Below, one piece after another: positions 33,638 to 43,967 of a stretch of DNA of 64,000 bases. The notes under the pieces were generated by a model. It was not told the DNA's origin. It did no database searches and saw only the letters and a program-made list of their open reading frames with translations. Position 1 is the stretch's first letter. Each line of letters opens with the position of its first letter. Both the position numbers and the translations under genes were made by a program. The stretch is from Plazaster borealis (taxonomy: Eukaryota > Echinodermata > Asteroidea > Forcipulatida > Labidiasteridae): contig CM037470.1 of NCBI GenBank assembly GCA_021014325.1, forward strand, positions 3,251,647 to 3,315,646, in the 5' to 3' direction.

Positions 33638-35347
33638 GATTTGGTATTCAAAAAAAGGGTGTCCAAATTTGCACTGCAACCCTCCCCCCTTCAAATGGGA
33701 TCAAAAAAGTTCACAAACTTAACCTACAGTCATCTCAATCAAAGTGTTTGGTATTCTACAACATGTGTACACAGGCATTTAGAATTCTGACACAAGGTTT
33801 TCAACAAGGTGATGGGACGGTACAATCTGCTGCCAGGACGCGGTCAGAAAACATTTGGGCGAGTCCCCTTCTCTTAACAACAAGTGTACTAGGTTTTTAA
33901 AAATGTCAGGGATGTACATTGTACGATTAGGAATGTTCATATGCAACAGTCAAAGACAAAAAAAATCAGAAATAATCAAAATTATATAAATGCTTACTTG
34001 GACTCTGCTACAGCATCATTACTTCAGATAAACTACAGTAAATAAACACTACAAAAATGTTTAATTATCTATAATCTACTATTGTTTTTAACTTAAGTTG
34101 TTTTTGAGCGCTAGTAGACAAAATGCGCGTCTTATAAAATGATGCTTTATTTTGTTATGCAATGCACGAATTGATGATTAGTGGTTGGTGCTGATGGTGA
34201 AGTGTTAACAATGAAATATTATTATGAGTGATATTTTTTATGGTTTTAGTGCTAGGGTTAAGTTAAAGAATGAAGTTTTAGTTCAGTGTTAGGGTGAGGA
34301 GTACTGGGCTCGGCTTCACAAAACTCTAAGATTCATGTTAAGATGAGTTGTCAATATTAGCATAGTGATTTGTATTGTGACATCACATTTTGCTTTGCAA
34401 TTAAGATTGATATGATCAATCATAGCTCTTTGTGAAACCGAGCCCCGGTGCTGTGATTGTGGTCATGGTTTGTGTTCGCATTGCAACAGTTTTGCTCTCA
34501 ATTTTCTCTACGGAAATGCATTCTGTCTACTTGCGCTCAAGTGTACACTATGAAATTTCCCACACCTCTTTGAATTATACTTAATGAGCAGTGTGAAAGT
34601 TTGCTTCACTATGCACTTGTGTAGATGAAGGGCCTAGAACAATTCCAATTGGTTTAATCTTACAAAGTGAACTTAAACTAAAAACCTGACATTTTACCTT
34701 GATAGTTGTAAACATTATAATTTAGTCAAAAGGACAGTCAAAAAAGCCAGCTCGGGGAAGATTTTGTCCGGTTGTCAACCTTCATTCAATCAACTTTTCT
34801 TCAAACTTTGTTTTCATTACTGAAAATTTTAGTATTTCTCGCCATGGTTTCTGAGAAAAAATTGAAAATTTGTCACGGACAAGCATGTAATTCTAAACAC
34901 TGGGTTCCTTAGTTGACAATTGTGTGGTACAGCTTTAGTTTTCTGAAGTACATGTATAAAAATGAATTCTTCAGTGGCAAAGAATGTGAGCTTTTTACAT
35001 TTTCACTCATTTTTAGTCAAAGGTTTCGGAAAAAACACCTCATAAACTGCACTTACATTACACAATAGAGCTGTTTCGGGTGACCTCAAATTTTGATTGT
35101 TTCTACAGACAAAAGCTGTACCATATTTAAAGTTGTATTCCTATTTCCTAACTGCTGAGAATCCATCAAAATCCAAATGGTATTGTACTCAAATTTAATG
35201 AATTGTATTCTGTCAACAATGCTTGGCATGAGGCCAGGCGTGCCAATTTTATCAAACCAACTGATGTGATTACCAAACTACAAACTACATTGTACAATGG
35301 TATTGGAGTTTGATGGATTCAAGAAAAGCCTATTGAGTAAATGTTAA
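33638..35347. other. AT-rich intergenic with one stem-loop MITE
   Basis: 34309-34447 is a palindromic MITE (GGGCTCGGCTTCACAAA against TTTGTGAAACCGAGCCC) related to the copy at 60966. No gene is supported elsewhere in this stretch. Confidence 0.5.
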
Positions 35348-35545
35348 ACTAAAGGCCGAGTTAGTGGCTGCGGATGCGGCTGTGACCTGATATCAAGTGA
35401 ACATGCGTTAAAGCATGAGGCCCATAGCAACACCCTTTTAATAGCAACAGCCACAGTCACTCTGCAGTCACAAACTCAGATGCGGCCTAAGATGGTTCTC
35501 TCCTCAAGTGTCTTTATACAGTAAGGCATTGACACAGTCTACGCC
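35348..35545. mobile_element. Degraded palindromic MITE (GGCGGCTAC family relative)
   Basis: AAGGCCGAGTTAGTGGCTGC near the left and CACAAACTCAGATGCGGCCT at the right are imperfect inverted repeats; CATAGCAACACCCTTTTAAT and AGCAACAG are shared with the copies at 14478 and 58695. Confidence 0.6.
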
Positions 35546-35870
35546 ACTTCAATGGTTGAACTTGTAGCAGAGAGTCATCCAGTTAGACTTGACATAGTCC
35601 TTCAGATGGTGGCACACCGTCCAAAAAGTGCTTAATTCTTTGGCCTCAACATCGCTATGTCACTTGAATGGTTGAACATGTCAAGGAGTCATCATGCTAG
35701 ACTTGACGCAGTCCTTCAGCTGGTGGCACGAAGTCTGAAATGCGTTGGTTAGCCTCAACATCCCTACATTACTTGAACGGTTGAACTTGTAGTGGAGAGC
35801 CATCTGGCTAGACTTGATGCAGTCTTTCCTCAGCTAGTGGCACACAGTCTAAAAAGCAGTGATCAGCCTC
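35546..35870. repeat. Tandem repeat, ~110-116 bp unit, three copies
   Basis: Units are anchored by GGTTGAAC at 35554, 35670 and 35779 and share CTAGACTTGA, CAGTCCTTCAGCTGGTGGCA and GCCTCAACATC-like blocks. Diverged 15-20 per cent by eye; no coding frame is conserved. Confidence 0.75.
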
Positions 35871-36124
35871 AAGGCTGGGTAATGTCATCTCCAAGGTCAT
35901 CGTCTCAATCTGCGGTAGGAAATAAACATTTTCCACGATGAAATTGTATAAACCCTTTTAATACAAACATCAGTTGTTCTGCAAATAGTAAAATCTGAAT
36001 GTTCGAATACGCACGAGACTTGCACAGTCTATTATGTGCAAGAATATTCTCCTCCAGCTCCAATCAGTTCTTCAACTCATCCAACAGGCACACACCATGA
36101 CACAACATTCCATGTTTGTTGTTT

Positions 36125-37418
36125 ATGTGGTTTTTTTTACTGGTTCCGATACTTCTTGACCTAGTTTTTATCACCATGAAGTTTTTGTACCACTTGGTGT
36201 AAGGTGTGGTTACTGCAAATTACTGGGAATAAATGTAATTTCAAACCTTCGAAGGTACTCATTCTGAAACATTAACTCTTTTGCCAAATTTGTGGGATGA
36301 ACCTTCTCTTCAAAAATAAGTTTTAGAATGATTTATTTCAAACTTACTGAGTGGTCTGTTGCTGACTCTTTGCATCTGTACCCTGCAACAATTCACATCT
36401 AAACAGGTCTGGTTGTAGAAGCCACGACACAAGAGAATCTAGCCTTCAGTCAAGGCGCTAGCAGCACCCCAAGTGGTATACACTGTATCCTCCACTAATG
36501 CCCAACACAGCACCTCCAGTTGAAGTCACCACTCTACAAAAGACTTCTCAACTGAGGGGAATAGAAAAGTAGGCCCAGATCAATTTGTCACTAGGGCTTT
36601 CCATTCAGACATTTTTGTGTTACAGAAGAGCCGACTTCTATTGTTTCAGGAAGGGTTGCACTTGTTGGGGATTGTTTGTACAAACACAATTTTAAGTTCA
36701 CTGGTTCTTAGTTTGTTTTTTTACTCGGTGGTTGGCTGGTTGCCCGTGCTTGCTGATGTAGAATCTCATGGGGTTTTTTCCTGAAAAACTTGACCCCCTA
36801 GTTTATTGAAGTTTACCACCAGTTGGTTGTATGGTGTATTTATTGAAAACTAGAGGATTGGAATGAATGATCTTTCAAACTGATGATTTGAAACCTTCAA
36901 AGGTGTTATTTCTGAAACAATAACTCTTTCGCCCAATTTATGGGATGAACCTTCTCTTCAAAAACAAGTTTAAGAATAATTTTTTTTCAAACTTACTGAG
37001 TGGTCTGTTGCCTACTCTTTGCGTCTGTACCCTGCAACGATTCACCTCCCAACAGGTCTGGTTATAGTAGCCACAACACAAGAGAATGTAGCCTTCAGTC
37101 AAGACACTCGCGGCACCCCAGACTGCATCCTCCTCTGATGCTCATCCCAACAGCTCCTGTTGTAGTCACCACTCTACGAAAGACTGCTCAACTTGGGGAA
37201 ATAGAAAAGTAGGCCAAGACCAATTTGTCACAATGAATTTACACATTTTTGTGATAAATTTTTGTGATAAAGAGACGACTTCTATTGTTTCAGGAAGGGT
37301 TGCAATTTGGAGGGAATGTACAAACACAATTTTGTTAAACCAAGATATTTGGTTCATAAGTTGTTTTATCTCCGTGTTTGGCTGGTTGCCCGTGCTTGCT
37401 GATTTAGTATCTCAATTT
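36125..37418. repeat. Tandem duplication of ~645 bp
   Basis: 36125-36771 and 36772-37418 align along their length. Shared landmarks are GGGATGAACCTTCTCTTCAA, CAAACTTACTGAGTGGTCTG, GCCTTCAGTCAAG, GAATAGAAAAGTAGGCC-like sequence, GACTTCTATTGTTTCAGGAA and GGCTGGTTGCCCGTGCTTGC. Both copies are non-coding by my reading. Confidence 0.85.
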
Positions 37419-40143
37419 GAATGCTCATTTCAACTGTCTTTACTACTTGAGAGATTTGTTTGAGAGATTCAAAAACCTTTTTTTTTACAAATTTCAATGA
37501 TAAAATGATGTGTAGATTTGTTTATGATCCACCAAACTTCTTGATTGAATTATTGACCCATGTAGAAGGTACTTTCTTAACCAGTAACTTGTATAGCCCG
37601 ATACATTACCAAATATTTTGCATGACCAGTCGTTGGGAGACATCACCTCAGCACAGTTAAAAATGTCAGCACACAAGCTACTTCATCATCTTCAAGAAGA
37701 AAACTCTACCTGCTGTTTGGAAGAAAAACTTATCTAGACAGGATTAGCATTTTGGGGTCAAATCAATATCCAAAGTCAGGTTCACCATACAGATTACCTG
37801 AGGAAGTGCCCAATACTTTTACCAACCAATGTCATCTACAGTATCCCAGAGCTGCCATTGGTGCACAATTTCTTGCCACAACATCCACTATTGTAATAGC
37901 TGGTTACAGACAGTGGAAAACAAAAAAAAGGTTATAAGGGAAAGGTTAGAAGCTGTGGAGGGAAAGATTATTAATCTTTTTCACCTAACCTCATACATAC
38001 TTTACCTAATACTTAACCTTTCCTGCAAACACCCGACTTCATTGACCCCGCTGACCTCGGTTCATGCATCAGAAACATCAAAGAGAGTTTCAACATTGTC
38101 AACTCGGCTTATTCGGTTGCAATACATAACCACATGCCACAGCATCCACTTTGGGAAGAACAGGATACTGTTGAAAAGAAAAGAAAACAAGATTGCAGCC
38201 TGTGGAGGCCACATAGGTAAGAGGCTGTAAAAAAAAAGGGTTAGACGCTGTACGGGAGAAAAGGTTAGATGCTGTGGAGAAAAGGTTATTTTTCTTTCAC
38301 ACTTACCCTATACTTTACCTTATAATGTTATACTTGACCTTTGCTGCAAACACCAAACCTCACTGGCCTTCAGCTCATCCACCATCAGTGACATCAGAGG
38401 GAGAGTCTTCACCATCTACTCAAGCTGTGTTTACTAGTGACGGCATAGTTCTTAGTTTTGGTTCAAGACATCTTTGATTCGCTTAGGGACAATTGTTTTT
38501 ACTGTCCAGAAAATGTTGTGTCAGTGCAATGGAAATGAGATTGAGCATCTTAGAATCAAGACTAAGTACTGCACCAGTCACACCTTATACATACCTATTG
38601 CCAGTAAACCTGCTGAAAGAGTAGAGAGTTAGTCTTATCTCTAGGCCAACACTTTAAATATTCTAGGCCTTCACTGTCTTACCATTCATACAAACCCAGG
38701 CATCATTGAAGTCTTTTCCCCATCGATGATTTGCTCCTATCCTCCTTTCTTCTCTTTGTCTTCTTCAGTCTGTTTTTTCTCTCTTTTTTCAATTTTGTTC
38801 TTCACCTTTTTTCATTTGTTACCCTTTTTTCGCAGCGCTCACAAATTAATTAAAATTAAAATTAAAATTTAGGAAGTTATTTGCAATGAGCCCTATAAGC
38901 TTTAGTATAATATATTTGCATTTCAGGACTACAGCTTTAGGAAAAACTTGTGTTTGTTACAAGTTTGTTTCCACTTTTCTTTTTGAACTTTGATCTCAAT
39001 AAGAAGGATAAAAGCTATTTTGTTTATTTACTGTATTATTTGTAAATTTTCAAAACCTTATAATGTTTATGCTCAGTTGGATGTGTTTACACTTATAATG
39101 GATGTAATGCTGATTAGGAATATGTAAATATTAATTTAGCTGGTCTAAATTATATATTTAAATCTCCTAACTAAATCAAACATCAATCTTCAAATCAATT
39201 TTCTTTTAGTCGAACTTTGATCCGAAGGGGAACGATTACAGCTATTTTGTTTTATTTTTACACTTTTTCTATATTTAAAAATCATGACAATTATAGATAA
39301 ACATGACAACTGATGACTTGAAGTACCAACCCTGACAGAATTTTCCAGAAAGATTAGTCTCCTAATTAAAAAGCATCACTGGCTTCGACCAATATGCAAA
39401 TCAAGAAATGCCGAAACAGTGTGAAGTCACCTTGAAAGCTACCAAGCAGGGACAACATCAACAAGATCGCCGAACATGTTGGGGGGGGGGTACAAAAGGG
39501 GAGGGACTCTGCAAGAGAACGGGTTAGATCTTCTCTTACCATTCGCAGTCTTCTCACTCTAATCTTTACCTTGAGAGTCAACTTGCATAATCCGACCTCC
39601 ACTATTGCACTAAAACAATCTACCTTTTTTTCTCTTTTGCTCTAATTTTGTTTGTTTTTTGAAAAGTCAAATAATTAACAAATTTACTGCAAGTTGCTCA
39701 AGCGATTAAAAAAAGTGGGGAGGGGTAATAAAGTCCAACAATTATCATGTGGAAATCAAACTCCTGACTGTTTTATTAATTCACATCTTATATTTTCAAT
39801 GAGGAATATTACTAGTTTGTATTCCATGACCAGGGTTTATGGGTGGAACAGGAATGGCGTTCTGCGCCCCTGATGCAAATAATAATTATAAACTATTATA
39901 TTTGTATTATTCTTTTTTTTGTGGGGGTAGTTTTTAGTGTATTTACAAGTAGTTTGGTCTATTTTAGACTTATTGAAACTTGACTTGGATTGGTTCTCTA
40001 CTTTTCTTCTACTACGCCTATGTCGCAATCATGTTTTTGATATGGCACTTTAGAAATGCATTTTATAAATTATTATCAAAGAGGTGAATTGCACTGGAGC
40101 AAACTTTAAAAAGTGGAGGTCGGATACCGCAGTTTTCTTTACC
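37419..40143. other. Intergenic with a ~322 bp tandem duplication
   Basis: 37940-38262 and 38263-38480 share AAAGGTTAGA-GCTGTGGAG, CTTTACCT, ACTTAACCTTTCCTGCAAAC-like sequence and a CATCAG segment. The rest is AT-rich. Scattered open frames (37829-38230, 39366-39602) have no protein-like features that I can support. Confidence 0.5.
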
Positions 40144-43100
40144 TTAATCCGGCGATGACTCCACTATACGTCCACAAACCACATATCCATAGATCTTCAG
40201 CTGCCATCTGGTTGCAGTATCTTGAGCGGAACACCTAAAGGGACAGGTTAAAAAAATGAAATGGTAAACAAATTTTGTTCTTCAAATTAATATTATTTCG
40301 AAAAAATATTTCGTTCCCTCTCATGAAATTATTTGGAACAAAGTTACTTATTTTGTTCCCTCGACAAAATAATTTTTTGAGGGAATGAAATAAATCGAGG
40401 GAATGAAATAAATCGAGGGAACGAAATGATTTTGGGGTAGTGAAATCATTTTTTGAGGAAACAATCAAAATTATATTTTGAGGTTATGAAATAATCTTTC
40501 GAGGGAACAAAAAATATCGTGAGGGAACAAAATAATATTTTGAGGGAACAAAATATACATTATTTTTTTTCTGTACCAAAGATGTTCCCGCTTCCTGCAT
40601 ACCACGAAACTGTCCCGTCATATGCCTCTCGAAGCTTTGCTGGACGGGCCCTGGCTGGACGACGCCGGGACCTCGCTACCGGCTGGCTGGGTCTGCCTCG
40701 TCGTTCCCCGTCTTGGTCCACTGCACACAGCTGCCCTCCCCGTCATTTTCACCGTCTCTGTTGAGAAAATAATGAAACCCATAAGTGCTACAGTTTAAGT
40801 CCAAAATGGGTTCACTTTAATAGACAACATTAACTTTTCTATGTGGTGAAATAATTTTAGGTAATGCTCCCAAATTAACATTACCTCGACAACAAGATGT
40901 CGGTGGAACCATAGAGAAAGGACCGAACAGTGTTCGGCTTCAGTCATGAAGTTTTACTCTGCAGCAGTCTACGGTGACTCACCGGAGCTCAGCCACTCGC
41001 AATCTCGACACAGAAGTTCAATTAATTTGCTTTTAAAGTCTCTGTAGTCGAAACTAGAGAACTTCAAGGAACTCACAATAATGTACTGAAGGGTTCAACA
41101 GTGAATTTTGTGTTAAATAATAATATGTACTGCAGTTTTGACCGAGTTAACTCTCTGGGCTGGCAGCTGACAAAGATGCACAAGGGAGGGTTCATGTAGC
41201 CCACTTCAATTTTTTGACCAAGCCTTGCTAAAGAATATCACACTCAGGTGGTTCAAAAAGTGATACAGCATGTGCTGAAATAATTTCTGAATGCACAATA
41301 CTGGCCATGGTAAGAATTTTGATATTATTTGCAAGTAAAGTTCATCAGAAAAAGCGACGTCCAAATCCCACGTTGAGCTGAGAAGTCCTCCATGCTGCTC
41401 TTCAGTCCGGCAACGCGACGGTCGAATGACATGCAGTAGTTTTCCACACGAGTCTTCGAAGAACGAGCGCAAAACTCCTTATTTGCATAACAATGAAGAT
41501 CTTCAATGAGGTGACATTCCACAGTAAACCCTGGTCCAATGAATGTACAGAACAGGTGTTCAGTAAAAGTGTCAATCCCGAATGGCTCGCAACAACAAAA
41601 ATGAGCGGGAAGAAAGATTTGAGAGTTAATTCCCGAGAATTACCAAAGTGCACTTCAGGTCTTTTTCCCTGGACAGGGTAGTGAAAGCCAACCCTCTGTT
41701 TTAAACAAAAACAAACCCCGCATGTTTGATGACTCCCAATCCAATAAGTATAAAACGAAACAATAGTATTCTTATAAAAATAGTAAAAAGGGATGAACAA
41801 AGATTTAACACGATTTCATTCCCGAGAACCAATTAACTGCACTTCAGGTCTTTTTCTCTGGACAGGGTAGGGGTAGCCAACCCCCTGTTTTAACTCTCGG
41901 GGAAGCACTTGCTGGGCCTAATGTAGCTGTCTTAGCAAAACTACTCGAGAGTTATTTACCCCCCATTTCGGATAGTCACATTCCATTGTATTTCACAACA
42001 GTTCAATCAAAATAGAAAACTACTGCAATGGGGTTTTTTCAGTCACTATATAATACCACATGGTTTTCCATACGGGTAATCAATGTAGGGCCTATTCGTG
42101 TACTTACAGTCAAACGCAAAAAATTAAAGCAATTAAATAGTTTGACAATAAAATTAGATCTTGGAATACTTTACAATGACAATATGAATTTTGTCAAACA
42201 GTCAGTGCAAGCTTGAAAGAAGTCAATTTCACACAATACCAAAACAAATTTGACTCTTATTTCAGCTGAAGTATGCTTCCTCCCAAGTATTCTATTGAAC
42301 CCTCACATGTTTCGACACCGCCTATAATCCCAATCCTAATCCTAACCCTAACCTAACCCTACCCTAACCCTAACCCTAATCCTTTAGGGTTTGGGTGAGG
42401 GTTATAGTGCCCAGATTTTATTAGGGTTAAGGGTTGGGGTAGGGTTTAGGGTTAGGGTAAGGGTTAAGATAATAGGGTTATTGGGGTTAGGGTTGGGATT
42501 AGGGTTATACTATAGGGTTAGGTTTGGGGTCAGATAGGATTAGGGTTAAGCTTGGTTAGGGTTGGGTAGGGTTAGGATTGGGATTAGGGTTGGGGTTAGG
42601 TTTGGGGTCGGGTTTGGGGTCAGACTAGGATTAGGGTTAGGGTAAGGGTTATTAGGGTTCTAGGGTTAGGGGTTAAGATTTAGGGTTAGGGTAACGTGGG
42701 TACGTGGGTTGGGTTAGGGTTAGGATTAGGGTTAGTGTCAGGCTATGGTTGAGCCTCAATGGGGATATGGTTAGGGTTGTCAGGGTTATCGGAACTGTCA
42801 GGGATAGGGCGTCGGACAGGGATAGGGGGTCGGAACATAAGCAGTCACCTTTTCTACAACAAACCGTATTTAACCCCCGGCAAGAAAACATCATAAGGCA
42901 TCCCTTGAAGTGTGGATGTGTTTAGGAACTTTGGAACAAAGGTTAAAACAATTTAAACCTCGCAATATTCTGATCACCATCTCTTTCCGAGCACTATGAT
43001 CGACTATCAAAAAAGAATGTGACGTTTAAAATCTCAGTCATCTTCAAAAAAGGTTTAGCTTAAAATGGAGATGTGACTGTAAACTTTACGCTTACCCCCC

Positions 43101-43249
43101 CCCCCCCTCCCCCCGAAACGCTTCGCTTGGTGGCAGCATTTAACATGAGCGGTCAGCGCTCCATCCCTGTACTGCATGGATTGTACTGTATACCGTGAAC
43201 AGTTTTGATCGGTTGTTGTGTGTACACAACTTTCATTCGACGACGACAT
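40144..43249 (-). CDS. Tentative three-exon small gene, 74 aa, head-to-head with WD40 gene
   Basis: Candidate exons in coding order: 43194-43249, 40680-40757, 40144-40234. The ATG at 43249 opens MSSSNESCVHTTTDQNCS and ends at a phase-2 donor (CACG|GTATAC). The next exon follows a good acceptor (pyrimidine-rich TTCTCAACAG) and continues in phase with DGENDGEGSCVQWTKTG, ending at a weak donor (GCCG|GTAGCG). The third follows CCCTTTAG, stays in phase and ends TRWQLKIYGYVVC... ESSPD then TAA. The product is acidic and Cys-containing with no recognised domain. Weak points are the poor second donor, alternative open frames in the GC-rich second exon, and a donor-like GTAAAG right after the stop. 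Missing exons are possible. I do not recognise the protein. Confidence 0.25.
40262..40560. repeat. Degenerate GAGGGAACAAAATA repeat with inverted first part
   Basis: From 40376 the plus strand repeats GAGGGAA(C/T)(A/G)AAAT motifs every 17-25 bp (about nine times). 40300-40360 has the reverse complement (TTTCGTTCCCTC, TTTTGTTCCCTCG), so the block can fold back. It lies in intron 2 of the tentative small gene. Confidence 0.7.
40588..40760. other. GC-rich island in AT-rich DNA
   Basis: Over about 170 bp the composition jumps to GC- and CpG-rich (GACGACGCCGGGACCTCG and neighbours) with sharp edges. Long open frames exist on both strands, so coding potential is ambiguous; the tentative minus-strand exon 40680-40757 lies here. 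Confidence 0.7.
40761..42300. other. Unique DNA with a short direct repeat
   Basis: 41631-41700 and 41822-41893 are diverged copies (CACTTCAGGTCTTTTTC, CTGGACAGGGTA, CCAACC, CTGTTTTAA). A minus-strand open frame across about 41330-41650 (MECHLIEDLHCYANKEF in part) lacks splice support and is not called. Confidence 0.4.
42320..42790. repeat. Degenerate interstitial telomeric array with an orientation switch
   Basis: 42325-42382 is CCCTAA-type sequence; from 42383 to about 42740 it becomes TTAGGG-type with many variants (TTGGGG, TTAAGGG, TTGGGTTAGG). Two diverged GATAGGG-like units extend it to about 42830. The switch is CCCTAA followed by TTAGGG, the opposite of a head-to-head telomere fusion. 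Confidence 0.85.
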
Positions 43250-43301
43250 GAGGATCGAAGTAGCGTAGCCATGGTAGCTGTGGAACTGGGTAAAAAATAA
43301 G
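43220..43301 (+). promoter_or_regulatory. Candidate 5' noncoding exon of the WD40 gene with two uORFs
   Basis: A strong donor follows 43301 (AATAAG|GTAAGTATT) and an acceptor (GCTGCTCTAG) precedes 43964, four bases before the WD40 start codon. The putative leader holds two minimal upstream ORFs: ATG at 43248 (six codons then TAG) and ATG at 43271 (nine codons, TAA at 43298-43300, one base before the donor). The transcription start is unknown. The first uORF ATG overlaps the opposite-strand candidate start at 43249 in a CATG palindrome. Confidence 0.45.
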
Positions 43302-43744
43302 GTAAGTATTTCTAAATTCTCTGATATAATATCTAATTATTGCATTAATCGCACGAGTTGAATTGTATCAAAGTACACTACTCATCTGCAACAGGGTACC
43401 GTGTAGCCAACAGTCAAAGAACGCACTGTTTGCACTAATCCATCCCATTGCAATTGCATGCACTGATTTATTTAATTTAAATCAAAAACATATTTTTTAC
43501 AAAATTGACTTTTTTATGTTTAGTTGACAAGATGGCTCGTAATACTGAGATTGTCTATATATAGAAAAAAAAAAAGGAATTGCATACAGTTTATGACCTC
43601 TCTGCTATTACCCGAGTCGGGGAATTGTAAACAAAAAGGCATTTGGTGAAGTCGGCTCCGTCCGAGGTATACAGCACACACACGCCACGGGTGACCACAG
43701 ACTAAACAAAGTTTATCAGACAAGTGAAATGGGCATTACCTGTT

Positions 43745-43853
43745 TGGAAATGAAATTTTCACAGGTTAGATTTATCTACAACTTTACAAGCAACTATATA
43801 GGATTGAAACAATCAGTGGGTTCCAATACCAAACGTAAACAATCCCTTTAAGA
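43745..43853. mobile_element. Family-2 MITE right-half fragment
   Basis: GAAATGAAATTTTCACAGGT, ATATAGGATTGAAACAATCA and CAATCCCTTTAA match the right half of family-2 copies. In the leader intron of the WD40 gene. Confidence 0.7.
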
Positions 43854-43967
43854 TATAAAATGTAGTTTCCAACACACCTTCAGTGTTAAAATTATTTTTT
43901 AATAATATTCCGTAGTGAAATGTGTTGTTTTCTTTCTCTGAGATAAGTTTCAAGCTGCTCTAGCAAG

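Noticed and set aside
41330..41660. Minus-strand open frame including MECHLIEDLHCYANKEF
   Set aside because: Reads somewhat protein-like, but no acceptor or donor fits, it overlaps a local duplicated segment, and neighbouring frames are also open.
42673..42925. Opposed ORFs of 73 codons on both strands
   Set aside because: Artefact of the degenerate TTAGGG array (Leu/Thr/Arg-rich translations).
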